Assembly: GCA_027627225.1 (NCBI GenBank)
Contig: CM051030.1
Location: 21,591,605 to 21,655,604, forward strand
Length of the DNA: 64,000 nucleotides
Direction of reading: 5' to 3'
Source: Congeria kusceri
Taxonomy: Eukaryota; Mollusca; Bivalvia; Myida; Dreissenidae
Shown here: piece by piece, positions 1-10,559 of the stretch
How the letters are laid out: the number at the start of each line of letters is the position of its first letter
How positions within the stretch are numbered: the first letter of the stretch is position 1
Program-made: the position numbers and the translations under genes
Notes under the pieces: model-generated
Database searches by the model: none
What the model saw: the letters and a program-made list of their open reading frames with translations, nothing else
Told to the model about the DNA's origin: nothing

Positions 1-408
1 ATGTTTCCTTATATGGCTTATATTGAAAACTTGAAAAAATCACCTCGTCTAAATCCTTTGGCTGTATTTCAAATTAATTTCACAGAAATGTTCCTTGTGT
101 GATCCTTGTGTGATCCTCGACCAAAGTACTTCAATCATTTTGGTTCATTAAAAAAGCTTGGTCATCAGTGGCAGCACCGTTTTCCTTACATGGCTCTATC
201 AAAAACTTAAAAAATCTTCTTGTTTGTAACCCTGGCTTGATTGCAAAATAATTTCACAAAACATGGCCGACCATCTACAAAAATTCATAGAAATATTTTG
301 ATTCATTAAAAAACATGGCTTCCAAAGGGCGGTGCAGTTTTCTTTCTGTTTATAGTGAAACTTTGAAAATCTTGTTTGAAAAATGTTCCTTGGTGAGCAT
401 TTACTTTT
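1..408. repeat. Truncated degenerate core repeat, about 165-175 bp period
   Basis: A phrase of the form 'CTTATATGGCTTATATTGAAAACTT' recurs in altered form near 10, 185 and 335, giving a loose tandem period of about 160-175 bp. The same phrase occurs inside the family B core near 29640. This is the right-hand remnant of a core-repeat element entering from outside the window. No coding signal was seen. Confidence 0.5.
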
Positions 409-3356
409 TAGCTCACCTAAGCACAAAGTTTTCATGATGTGCTTTTGTGTTCGTCGTCCGTGTGTGCGTGCATCGTCAACTTTTCATCCAAACAACATCT
501 CCTAAACCACTTGGCAGATTTTCACCAAACTTCACAGGAATGATCATTAGGTGACCCTCTTTAAAAGTTGTTCAAATCGTTATGGTCCGCTGCATGATTA
601 TGTAGGTCACCAGAGCTAAAAATAGATAAAAAGTGTAAACTTTAAAAATCTTCTTCTCTGAAACCGCAGGGCTCAGAGGTTTCATATTTGGTATGTAACA
701 TCCTATTGTGATCCTCTACAAAGATTGTTCAAAATATGCCCCTGGGGTCAAAATGGGCCCCGGGGGGTGGGGTTGGGGTCAAATGGTTTATATACAATAT
801 ATAGCACAATGACTTAAACAATATTTTCATCTGAAACCACAAGGCCCAGAGGTTTCATATTTGGTATGTAACATCCAATAGCAGTCCTCTACAAAGATTG
901 TTCAAATGATGCCCCTGGGGTCAAAACTGGCTTTGCCCCGGGGGTCATATGGTTTATATAAAATATATAGCAAAATGACTTTAAAAACCTTCTTCTCTGA
1001 AACCGTAATGACAAGAGGTTTCATATCTGGTATGTAACATCCTTAAGTGGTCCTTTACAAAGTTTGTTCAAATTATGCCCCTGGGTTCAAGACGGGCCAC
1101 GCCCCGGGGGTCACATGGTTGATATAGAATCTATAGCAAAATGACTTAAAAATTGTTTCCTCTGAAACCACAAGGCCCAGAGGTTTCATATTTGGTATGT
1201 AACATCTTATAGTGGTCCTCTAGAAAGATTGTTCAAATTATGCCCCTTGGGTCAAAACTGGCCACGCCCCGGGGGTCACATGGTTTATATAGAATATATA
1301 GCAAAATGACTTTAAACATCTCCTCTGAAACCGCAAGGCCCAGAGGTTTCATATTTGGTATTTACATCCTTTAGTGGTCTTTTACAAATTTCATTCTGAT
1401 TATTCCCCTGGGGTCAAAACGGGCTACGCCCAGAGGGTCACATGGTTTATATATATTTATATTGCAAAGTGACTTTAAAATTCTTCTTCTCTAAAACCAC
1501 AAGGCCCAGAGGTTTCATATTTGGTATGTATCATTCTATAGTATATCAAAATGACTTTACAAATCTTCTCCTCAAAACCGTAAGACCCAGAGGTTTCTTA
1601 TTTTGTATGTAACATTATATAGAAGTCCTCTACCAAGAGTGTTCAAATTATGGCCCTGGGTTTAAAACTGGTCACGCCCCGGGGGTCACATGGTTTATAT
1701 CAAGTTTAATAGCAAAATGTCTTTAAAAATCTTCTCTTAAACTGCAAGGCCCAGAGTTTTTGTAGTTGGTATGTGACTTCCTCAAGTGGTCCTTTACGAA
1801 CATTGTTCAAATAATACCCCACGGGTCAAAATTGACCATGCCTTGGGGTCAAATGGTTTATTTAAACCTAAATATCAAAATGACTTTAAAATTCTTCTCC
1901 TCTGAAACTGCAAGGCTAGAGGTTTTATATTAGGTATGTAACATCTGTATAGTGGTCCTCTACAAATATTGTTCAAATTATGCCCCTGTGGTCAAATCTG
2001 GTCACTGTTTTATATACAGTCTAACCTGTCTTAAGAAAACACCCATGGTGATTCTTAAAAGTGGTCTTTAACACAGGTGGTCTCTTAATACAGTGTAACT
2101 TGCAAAGGCAGTTGGTCTTTGGTTATACATCTTATGATTTTTTACCTGAATAAACATGTAGTCTTTTCAAATAAATTGTATGTTTATAAGGAATAAAGAA
2201 TAAATAAGTGGTAATAATATTTGGTTTATTAATTAAATAATTTAATTTTACATTGTTATATTACACACGCTATGTTGTATTAAACGATAAAATAGCATAG
2301 CTGTATTTTCGATTCTATAATCTGCAATTGTCATTCGGTCTGGGAACCAAATGATTATACATGTATTTGTTATCGTCATCAACCTGTGTTTATTGTAAAT
2401 AAGTGATTTCGGACGTAAGAAATGAACTGTAAAATTTACAACTTAATCATTTACTCCAACAACGTGTAAAAGTTGCACAATTGTGTAAATATTGAACATT
2501 CCCCACCCGCCATATGTCAAACCATGTTTACACAGTAGTAGTTTACGTCACAGCGCGTGCTATTGAAGTACGCTACCCTACTGTCCCTGACTAAACCGCA
2601 GACGGGATACACAGACAATTTCAGGTCAAGTGAAAAAGGAATACGCAGATGATAACCGCTTAGCTGGTTAAAAGTCGGTCCGAATACCACTATAAAAAAA
2701 TGAATTAAAAAGTCACACCCGCAATCGAGTAGATTACCAGTGAAAAATGTATCAATTATCGGATGACAATGATACTTGCTAATTTGTGGATTAACACTTT
2801 TCGCTGCAAATGTCACAGTTGCTTAGCAACGTAACAGCCAAACTGACACTCAGTCGCTTAATACAATAACCAAGGTTAATTGGGACGACTTTTAATGGTC
2901 GCTGGTCGTGGAATATAGGTGGTAACTAATGAAGGCCATTTTTAATAGAATTTGCATTGGGAGAAATTAGTAATGGTCGTTAAATGGAGGGAGTCGCTTA
3001 ATGCAGGTGGTCGCTACCGCAGGTTACACTGTAGACTTAAATAGCATAATGGCTTTAACAATCTTCTCTGAAACAGCAAGGACCGCAGCTTGTTTCTATT
3101 TAGTACGTAACATTGCATAGTAGTCCTCTGTAAAGATTGTTCAAATTATGCCCCTGGGGTCAAATCTGTGTCACATGCTTTATATAGACTTAAATAGCAA
3201 AGTTACTTTAAAAATCTTTACCTGAAACCACTAGGCCCAGAGGTTTGTTCAAGATTGTTTGTATGATGCCCCTGGGATAAAAATAAGCCATGCCTTGGGG
3301 ATGCAAATTCCAATAGGTAACCTGGTCTCAGGTGAGCATCCTAGGGCCCTCTTGTT
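409..3356 (+). mobile_element. Family A core-repeat element, interrupted by a DNA transposon
   Basis: The left end carries the subterminal phrase AGCTCACCTAAGCAC. About nine degenerate units of roughly 170 bp follow, each with 'GAGGTTTCATATTTGGTATG', 'TGCCCCTGGGGTCAAAA' and 'ATGGTTTATATAGA'. The right end has CTCAGGTGAGC, the inverted complement of the left GCTCACCTGAG, then a GGGCCC hairpin and CTCTTGTT. No transposase is encoded, so this is a non-autonomous element. The layout (subterminal inverted repeats, tandem core, 3' hairpin) resembles bivalve pearl or DINE-1-like helentron derivatives; that placement is inference. It is split by the insertion at 2017-3031. Confidence 0.75.
2017..3031. 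mobile_element. TA-flanked DNA transposon, non-autonomous (mariner-like ends)
   Basis: The ends are CAGTCTAACCTG on the left and CAGGTTACACTG on the right, which are imperfect inverted repeats, flanked by TA on both sides. Removing the element and one TA rebuilds the phrase 'GGTTTATATAGACTTAAATAG', which is the usual family A core, so the boundaries are well supported. The interior is about 1 kb. It has many GGTCGCT/TCGCTTA repeats near the right end and no recognisable transposase; a 99-codon minus-strand frame at 2517-2816 resembles nothing known to me. CAGT ends with a TA duplication fit the Tc1/mariner superfamily. Confidence 0.75.
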
Positions 3357-3797
3357 AGTTCAAGTGAGCACAACATGCTCATGGTGTGCTTTTATAAACG
3401 CCTTTTGTCCGCTGTTCGTCGTCCGTCATCAGCATTTACCTTGTGAACACTACAGACCACATTTATTGCAGATTATTGATGAAACCTGCCCAGAACATAT
3501 GTTCCAATAATATTTCAAACAAGTTCGAAAGTCAGTCATGTGGTGTCGATGACTAGGTAAAATAGAAGGAAAAGCTTGTGAATTTTTTTTTTTGCCAAAT
3601 CAGCATGGAATGTGCTCAGAACATTGTTCTAATGATATCTCTGTCTAGTTCAAAACTGGGTCATGTGGAGTCAAAAACTAGGTCACCAGGTCAAATTTTA
3701 AAAAAGCTTGTCAACACTCTAGAGGCCACATTTGTTGTCAAATCAACCTTGCTTCCCCATTTAGCTTAGTGACCTAGGGCCTGATGGCCCTCTTGTT
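3357..3797 (+). mobile_element. Family B core-repeat element (short copy)
   Basis: This copy begins directly at the end of the family A element with the phrase 'AAGTGAGCACAACATGCTCA'. It holds two to three degenerate 165-bp cores ('AACACTCTAGAGGCCACATT', 'GGTCATGTGGAGTCAAAAAC'), then a GGGCC-TGAT-GGCCC hairpin followed by CTCTTGTTTT. It has no coding capacity. Confidence 0.7.
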
Positions 3798-4417
3798 TTC
3801 AGAACCTACAGGTTTAATTATAAACTTATTTAACTGAACTATTCTTTGGGTGACCCTCAACCAAACTCCTTCAGTTTGCTTTATGGGGCCATACTGAAAA
3901 TTTAAAAAATCATAACTTCAAATATCTGTTGACACTATATTAAGTTTTAAGAGCTGTTATTATGCTTTAAACTCAGGTGAGTGACCCAGGGCCATTTTGG
4001 CCCTTTTTACTAATATCCCTGTAATACTTCGGTTTAAACCAGGCCATTTTGGCAAAGTTGCTGCTGCTTTGCGGTTACCTAAGTTTATGTATTTTAAAGC
4101 GAAGCATTGCTGACCATCACTTTCCAATAGACACATATAGATAGAATGGTACCACAGAAATATATAAATTCCGTACTATTTTATTATAACAAACAGACAT
4201 CAAATTACTGCAATTTCAAGAAACATATTCAAAATAAACGAACTTAAATATATAATATCTTTACTTATACAAACTGCATAGTATATTTTCATTAGATGTG
4301 ATGTATCTATATTAAGCAGTTAAGCCTATTTGAAAAAATATTGTTTAACATTTAGGTGGTCTCCATAGTTTACCCGATTAGATTGATCCTTGTTTAATTA
4401 TCTTATTTTTATTGTAG
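3798..4417. other. Repeat fragment and single-copy sequence
   Basis: 3798-4015 is a fragment of a related core element ending 'GGGCCATTTTGGCCC'. The rest, up to the exon at 4418, is AT-rich and shows no repeat or coding signal that I recognise. No exon for a transmembrane segment was found upstream of 4418, so the gene must continue to the left of the window or in unrecognised sequence. Confidence 0.4.
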
Positions 4418-4454
4418 GTTCAAAAGGTGACAGTGATCGACTGACTGATGGCCG
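4418..4454 (+). CDS. Short internal exon of the receptor-tail gene (37 nt)
   Basis: A pyrimidine-rich tract and TTGTAG precede the segment and GTAAGT follows it. It starts with two bases of a split codon, reads SKGDSDRLTDG, and ends with CG. Joined to the G that opens the exon at 23932, this makes an Arg codon and keeps the frame open. The peptide is hydrophilic, like the rest of the tail. Support comes from the two splice sites and the phase fit. The segment is short and the next intron is about 19.5 kb, so it is less certain than the later exons. It would be an internal exon of the juxtamembrane or proximal cytoplasmic region; the upstream partner exon is not identifiable here. Confidence 0.6.
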
Positions 4455-4534
4455 GTAAGTGCATATATTTATTAAGCTATCCAAGTGCCGTTACATGTAG
4501 ATGTCTAGAACAGCTACATTCTCATCTTAAGTGG

Positions 4535-5045
4535 CGGTCACACATAGCCTATGACCAACTAAAGACCAACTAAAGACCAACTCACGACCATCGACAACCA
4601 GTGGTTGATGATGGTCTTTAAAAGGTTTTAAATTGGTTGTAGGGAGGTCGGAGACTGGTTTTCGATGGTCGCCGACTGGCCTATAGACCCATTGTAGTCG
4701 CAGATGGTCTTTGATGTTGCATTGAAGATCTTTTGCGGACAATAGAGGTTGCGAGAAGGTTTTTGTGTTTATTCGGTCAGCGATCAATTGCAGACCAGGT
4801 TTTAAACTGGTTGTAGGGAGGTCGGAGACTGGTTTTCGATGGTTGCCGACTGGTCTATAGACCCATTGTAGTCGTAGATGGTCTTTGATGTTGCATTGAA
4901 GATCTTTTGCGGACAATAGAGGTTGCGAGAAGTTTTTGTGTTTATTCGGTCAGCGATCAATTGCAGACCATTTTTTTATCCCCAGCCGGTCAGCATTTGG
5001 TGCCAACTGATCGCTAGTCACATTGCCAATTATGAAAAGTGTGAT
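4535..5045. repeat. MITE-like element with a 173-bp internal tandem duplication
   Basis: The element opens with GGTCACACATAGCC and is rich in GACCAAC / GGTTGG phrases. A 173-bp unit starting GGTTTTAAA at 4625 is repeated from 4798 with only a few differences; both copies contain 'GGAGGTCGGAGACTGG' and 'TTCGGTCAGCGATCAATTGC'. The duplication makes a 129-codon minus-strand frame, which I regard as incidental. A relative lies at 17727-17981. Confidence 0.65.
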
Positions 5046-5357
5046 TTAGGTTTATTTCAACATGAACATTTCTGCAGGACTTAGTAAACAGGGAGAAGCA
5101 GGCCCTGACCCTGAAACCATTCCTACGTATGCAGCAGATCAACGTTAACTTTTCTTCCTGAACCATTTGTGGATTTAATAAAGACATAGAACGAGAGATG
5201 TCAGAACCTTTAGGGGAAAAGCTGGAATGAGTTTAAGGACAGGAGAAGGATAGACAATTTGTTAGCAGACAAGGTCAATGAGATGGCCTAACTCAAAACC
5301 TCTTCTGTTGCCCCCTCCTTGTCATTCTATAATAAAGATCAACACAGTCACATTTGT
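5046..5357 (+). pseudogene. Possible coding remnant, unidentified
   Basis: Between about 5080 and 5300 the base composition is more balanced than the surroundings. Protein-like stretches appear in different plus frames, for example LTLKPFLRMQQINVNFSS and, after a shift, FKDRRRIDNLLADKVNEMA, separated by stops. I do not recognise the family. It may be a decayed transposon or retrocopied gene fragment. It lies in the first visible intron and lacks a clear donor site, so I do not count it as an exon. Confidence 0.2.
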
Positions 5358-6527
5358 AGTGCTCAAGGTGAGCTTTTGTGATCACTTTTTGTCCGTCATG
5401 CATCGTCCGTCGTGCGTCAACATTTTCATTCAAACAACATCTCCTTAACAGCTGGGCAAATTTTCACCAAACATCACAGGAATGATCCTTGGGTGACCCT
5501 CTTCAAAATTGTTCAAATCGTTTTGGTCCGCTGCATAATTATGTAAGTCACCAGAGCTAGAAATAGATTTAAAAAGTGAAAACTTTAAAAATCTTCTTCT
5601 CTGAAACTGCATGGCTGAGAGCTGTCATATTTGGTATTTAATATCCTCTAGTGGTCCTCTACAAAGATTGTTTAAATGATGCCCCTGGAGTCCAAACTTG
5701 CCACCCCCAGGGTTTATACAGACTTACATGGCAAAATGACTTTAAAAAATCTCCTCTGAATCCGCAAAGCCCAGAGTTTTCATATTTGGTATGTAACATT
5801 GTTTAGTGGCCCTCTATAAAGATTGTTCAAATGATGGCCCTGGGGTCAAAACTGGCCACACCCCCAGACGTCACATTGTTTATGTAGACCTAAATAGCAA
5901 AATTACTTCAAAAGTCTTCTCCTCTGAAACCACTAGGTCTAGTGGTTTCATATTTGGTGTGTGGCATCCTCTAGTGGTTCTCTACAAAGATTGTTCAACT
6001 GATGCCCTTGGGGTCAAAACTGGCCACGCCACGGGGGTTACATCATTTATAGACACTTAAATAGCAAAATGACTTTAAAAATCTTCTCCTCTGAAACCGC
6101 AAGGCCCATTTGGTATGTAACATTCCATTGTGATCCTCTACAAAGATTGTTCGATGAAGCCCCTTGGGTAAAAACTGGCCAGTGGTTTTGAATGGCTTTG
6201 ACAATTTTCTTCTCTGAAACCGCAAGGTCCAGAGGTTTGTCATTTGGTTGGTAACATTGTTTAGGGGCTCTCTACAAAGATTGTCAAATGATGCCTTGGG
6301 GTCAAAACTGGCCACGCCCGGGGGTCACATTGTTTATATAGACTTAAATAGCAAAATTACTACAAGAATCTTCTCCTTTGAAACCGCAGGGCCCAGTGGT
6401 TTCATATTGGTATGTAACATTGCATACTGGTCTTCTACAAAGATTGTTCAAATGATGCCCCTAGGGTCAAAACTGGGACGCCTTAAACTCATGTGAGCGA
6501 CCTAGAGCCATTGTGGCCCTCTTGTTT
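5358..6527 (+). mobile_element. Family A core-repeat element, 5'-truncated
   Basis: It starts inside the left hairpin ('AGTGCTCAAGGTGAGCTTTT'), continues with about six cores of roughly 170 bp, and ends 'GAGCCATTGTGGCCC' plus CTCTTGTTT at 6527. The small open frames in it come from the periodic core. Its right end abuts the next element exactly. Confidence 0.7.
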
Positions 6528-7046
6528 AGCTCACCTGAGCACAACATGTGATCCCTTTTTGTGCGTGGTGAAAGGTGGATTGTGCATCTTCAACATTTAC
6601 CTGGTGAACACTCTAGAGGCCACATTTATTGACAAATCTTCATTAAACTTCCACATTTGTTCTAATGATATCTCAGAAGAGTTTGAAACTGGGTCAAGTC
6701 GGGTTAAAAACAAGGTCACTAGGTCATATGTAATAATAAGCTTCTGAACACACTAGAAGTCATATTTTTTATCAAATTTTCTTGAAACTTGCTCAAAACA
6801 TTAATTTTGTTTCAATAATATCTCGGATGAGTTCGAAGCTGGGTCATGTGGGGTCAAAATCTAGGTCATTAGGGCTAATTGAAGAAAAAGCTTGTTAACA
6901 CTCTAGAGGCCACATTTATAGCCCAATCATCATAAAACTTGCTCAGAACATTTGTCCCAATTGTATGTCAGACAGGTTTGAAACTGGGTCATGTGGGGTT
7001 CAAAAGTAGGTCACTATGGCAAATTGAAGAAAAAGCTTGTGAACAC
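6525..7046 (+). mobile_element. Family B core-repeat element, left part
   Basis: It starts 'TTAGCTCACCTGAGCACAAC' directly at the CTCTTGTT of the preceding element. About three 165-bp cores run to 'GCTTGTGAACAC' at 7046, where the sequence breaks off. The continuation of the core resumes at 17081, so 7047-17080 is an insertion. Confidence 0.7.
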
Positions 7047-7300
7047 CTGTCTGTAAATATGCCACCATTTTCCATCGTTTGCCATGGAAAAAAGAGCGGC
7101 TAACTGGAGTAGTAAGACATGAAATTCGGTGGCAACGATGAAAAAAAAGGACTGTGGAAGAATTTTAATAATTGGTTGCATTTGGTGGAATTTGATGCCG
7201 ATCGGTGGAGTATTTGGACAAAATTTTCATCGTTTTCCATGTAATTCAACCAGTAGAAAACAATGTAAAATTGTACATTGTTTGCCACTTTTGATGGAAA

Positions 7301-7370
7301 ATGTGCTCTCATCCAAGCTTTAGCGCTGGATGAAGGTCGTTATTGGAGTAAGGCCGGAGGCTGAGCATGT
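7301..7370 (+). repeat. Arm of a 70-bp inverted repeat pair
   Basis: This 70-bp segment, containing 'CATCCAAGCTTTAGCGCTGG', is the reverse complement of 8531-8600 with few mismatches. Together they bracket the hAT-like element. The sequence immediately following, to about 7440, also matches the DIRS left end (14430-14500) in inverse orientation, for example 'TAGATAGCATTCCG' and 'CACTTTAAACAGCG'. Confidence 0.7.
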
Positions 7371-7537
7371 ATAGATAGCATTCCGTTCTGGACCTATGAG
7401 GGGTCAGCACTTTAAACAGCGAAAACAAATTTAATATGGTTTTGTTGCCATAAATACCAAAAGGGTGGGGAATAATAAAATCATATAAAATATCAAACTA
7501 GGATTAAATATTATCCATAAAAGCATAATATAATTAT

Positions 7538-8496
7538 TAGGGATGGGACCGAATACTGAAATCAATATTTGAATATTCGTTTTAGGTATTAGAACATATT
7601 TGAAAATATTCGTTTTGTAAATACTACTATATATGGCACTCTGTCCGAATATTTACCTATACAAAATATGTATACGACGTGTACGTAGTTGTTTTACCTT
7701 GTTTCAGTGGTAAATGAGCAATATAATTTAGTGTTAGGCAAATGTAAAGAAATGTAAGATATTGCTAAATGTATTGTTTATAAATTTGTTCATCTTTCCA
7801 TCTACAAATTTCTCATAACAGAGACTACACGTTGCCTGTGTTTTGTCCAATGACTGCGTATAGTATTTCCAAGCACATGATGGTGGCATTGTTTATTAAT
7901 CAAGACTCTTGTATAATATACAGTGTTGATATAATGGAGAATAATTTACAAGTGACTTATATTAAGATTGACCAGATCATGCTAATTTTGTTTAAGAAAT
8001 TGATTGGCTGATAATGGATTCATTTGATTTGTTTACTTAGAGAGTAATTGTAATTTACTGTAAACGAGTTAACCTTATAGATGTCACTAAAGGACAATAA
8101 ACAACAATGTACGCCTTGTGCAAACTGTAAAACTGTTATCACAACACGGCCCAGTTTTTTATTTGTGGATACAATGCGTCATATTCTCGCCTCCTACAAA
8201 CCGTTAATTCGCAGCCCTTGTAAAGACGTGCCCCCCCACTGCCAATTATCAATTGTTGTTAATTGGACATGTTTGCATTTGTTGTAAAAACGTTACACTG
8301 CCCCTGCCCACTTGCTAGGCAGGAAATACGACTGGAATTCATGTTAACTTTGCAATCAAACTGGTAAAAAACACAAAAAAAAAAAAAAAGAAATTGTGTT
8401 CTTCAAATAAATTTGAAAATCAAATATTCGTATTCCTTTTTTGATATTCAAATATTATCCGATATTCGAATATTTGAGTATTCGGTCCAATCCCTA
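7538..8496. mobile_element. hAT-like non-autonomous DNA transposon, 8-bp TSD
   Basis: The termini are TAGGGATGGGACCGAATACT and its near-complement GGTCCAATCCCTA, with subterminal ATTTGAATATTCG on both sides. Both flanks carry the 8-bp duplication ATAATTAT (7530-7537 and 8497-8504). The TAGGG end and 8-bp duplication are typical of hAT elements. At 959 bp, with no transposase domain visible, it must be mobilised in trans. A short plus-strand frame at 8081-8287 looks incidental. Confidence 0.8.
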
Positions 8497-8530
8497 ATAA
8501 TTATACACAATAAACAAGAGAAGGGTCTAA

Positions 8531-8600
8531 ACATGCTCAGCCTCGGGCTTTACTCCAATAATGACCTTCATCCAGCGCTAAAGCTTGGATGAGGGCACAT
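8531..8600 (-). repeat. Second arm of the 70-bp inverted repeat pair
   Basis: Reverse complement of 7301-7370. It sits directly outside the right 34-bp terminal repeat of the DIRS-like element, so it may belong to that element's complementary end structure or to an older insertion beside it. Confidence 0.65.
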
Positions 8601-8734
8601 TGTTTTCATAAAGCCTTCAGCTTTCACATGTATAGATAGCATTTTGAAAGGCAACAAAACCAAAACTTCCATTGAACTTAACCAAAATAAATTTCAAATA
8701 ATTTATTGAGCCTAGTTACATATCATCGTAGGAC

Positions 8735-9259
8735 CTAACCAGACAAAACAGCATTACTGAAAGACGCATTGCTAGAACTATTCAAAGTACATCTACAATA
8801 AAACTTTCTAAATGTTTTATCTGACTTCCAGCCCACAGTGTCTAAAATATTCCTTAATGAACATCCTTTGTTATAGCTACAGACGTAGAAATCTGAATGA
8901 AGGTGCCTAAAAATGGTCAATACCAGAAAAATCTAATATGGACTTCAACCATCTAGCAACAGTGCTAGTAATCATTTGCTTGAAAGTGTTATATGATACA
9001 AACACAAACCGCGACTTCCTTACAGATTCTGTAGCGTCAATATCAGCAAGAAGAGTATGCATAGCACACAATGCCTCATCATGAAATGCTGCTTTTTCAG
9101 TGTAAAAGAATGTCCTAATTGAGACATTTTCAACATATTTGAAAAAGTAAACACAACTTCCTGTTGTTTAATAAACATATTATCAATACTCAAAGATACC
9201 AAGGTCTGAGCTCTTGATGCCGTAGCCAAAGCCAGAAGGGCTACAGTTTTCAAAGTCAA
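8735..9259 (-). pseudogene. Tyrosine recombinase remnant of the DIRS-like element
   Basis: Two open stretches carry the expected landmarks. At 9020-9259, LLALATASRAQTL contains the first catalytic Arg region of tyrosine recombinases. At 8735-8920, HSDFYVCSYNKG occupies the place of the usual H-x-x-R box (the Arg is not kept), and GWKSDKTFRKFYCR ends in the nucleophile-type Tyr. The family normally integrates circular DNA copies of the element without a DDE integrase. Stops and frameshifts separate the pieces, so the enzyme is dead. It lies immediately before the right terminal inverted repeat, as expected. Confidence 0.75.
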
Positions 9260-9528
9260 CGTCTACAATGATGAATCCCTCATAGGCACTAATGTTTCCA
9301 AATAGTTCAACACAATAGACACATTGCATGTAATAATATACCCGGGTTTTGGAGGTTGACACAGAAAAACACTTTCATAAACCTAGACACTAAAACACAA
9401 TCCTTACACCAACGATTACCAAAAAAGGGAAGAGTTTGAAGCAGCATAGCTTTATGTGTGTTAATCACTGAACATGATTTATCTTAATATAAAAAGTTAA
9501 TACAAATAACTAAGTATCACTGCTTCAG

Positions 9529-10330
9529 TCATGTAAAAGGGTTTTCTACCCCGGATATCGTTCCAAATATACCAGTGCTACCAAGCCAATTGGTACTGCT
9601 TCTTGGTTCTGACTGCACAAGATTAGCAGATAAACTGTGCAGCTGGTGACGAAATTCCCTGGACGATAAGGGATTTCCAGATACAACTGCAATGATCAAG
9701 CACAGACGCCTCCGTAAAGGATGGAGTTGATTGTTGTGCGATAGAGCCAACAGGTCCTTGTGCCTGGGTAACCTTATTGGAATGGATGTAATAATTTCTT
9801 AAATCAAAGGAAGCAAAGATTGCAAGGTCCATGGAGGAAAAATAAATAACGCCTTTTCCACATTTTCTATCAATGCCACCTTTCCAATAATATTAAATGG
9901 AGGAATTATATATGGAATCCATTCACTCAAAGAGAAACTAAAAGCATTGATTGCATAAGCGCCCGGTTCTGGAAACCAGGACTCAAAAATAGGCAATTGT
10001 TTATTCAACCTAAAGGCAAATAAATCAATATCAGGGTAAAAACATTGTCTACACAATCTCTCAAAAATTACACATTTCAGCTGCCATTCCGTAGAGTCTG
10101 AGAAATTTATAGAGTAAAAATCAGCTTTGTTTTGAACTCCTGGAACATAAATTGCAGACAAAATAATATCTCTTTCTAAACACCATTTCCAAATTTCTTT
10201 AGTAAGAGAAACCATATCTAAAGAAGTCATTCAATCCACTCTAAAGAAACCAACATGTTAGCCACAGAAATACTTTTTTCAACTTTTTTATCATTCAAGT
10301 AAACCTTAAATTCTACAGAATCAATAATGA
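9529..10330 (-). pseudogene. RT thumb, RNase H and linker remnant of the DIRS-like element
   Basis: Reading leftward on the minus strand, ITFFGFIIDSVEFKVYL (about 10270-10350) resembles the region following the RT catalytic core. A 143-codon frame at 9799-10230 then contains YVPGVQNKAD, DLFAFRLNKQLP and FPPWTLQSLLP, typical of the RNase H domain of DIRS/Ngaro elements. The frame at 9529-9750 (LHPLRRRLCLI, SREFRHQL) corresponds to the linker that precedes the recombinase. The frames are shifted relative to each other. Confidence 0.75.
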
Positions 10331-10559
10331 AACCAAAGAATGTAATTGTCTGACAAGTTTGTAACACAGATTTATCCCAGTTTCAGGGTTTTGTTTGACC
10401 AGACCTCCCAGGTTTTGACCCTTAATATTCATTTAAATCTTGAAATTGAAGCATGGTAAAATCCCCCAAAGAGTCATATTGACCCTTGGTAAATGTCTGG
10501 ATTGCATCATCACTTCTTTTGCAACTGAAGCAAGTAAAGACACTGTCTGTTATGAACAC

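Noticed and set aside
2517..2816. 99-codon minus-strand frame inside the TA-flanked transposon as transposase
   Set aside because: No DDE-type motifs or helix-turn-helix could be seen and it is too short.
4527..4916. 129-codon minus-strand frame with an internal repeat
   Set aside because: Created by the 173-bp tandem duplication in a MITE-like element; no family resemblance.
7538..8496. Treating the hAT-like ends as part of the DIRS element
   Set aside because: The element has its own 8-bp duplication and TAGGG ends, so it is a separate insertion.
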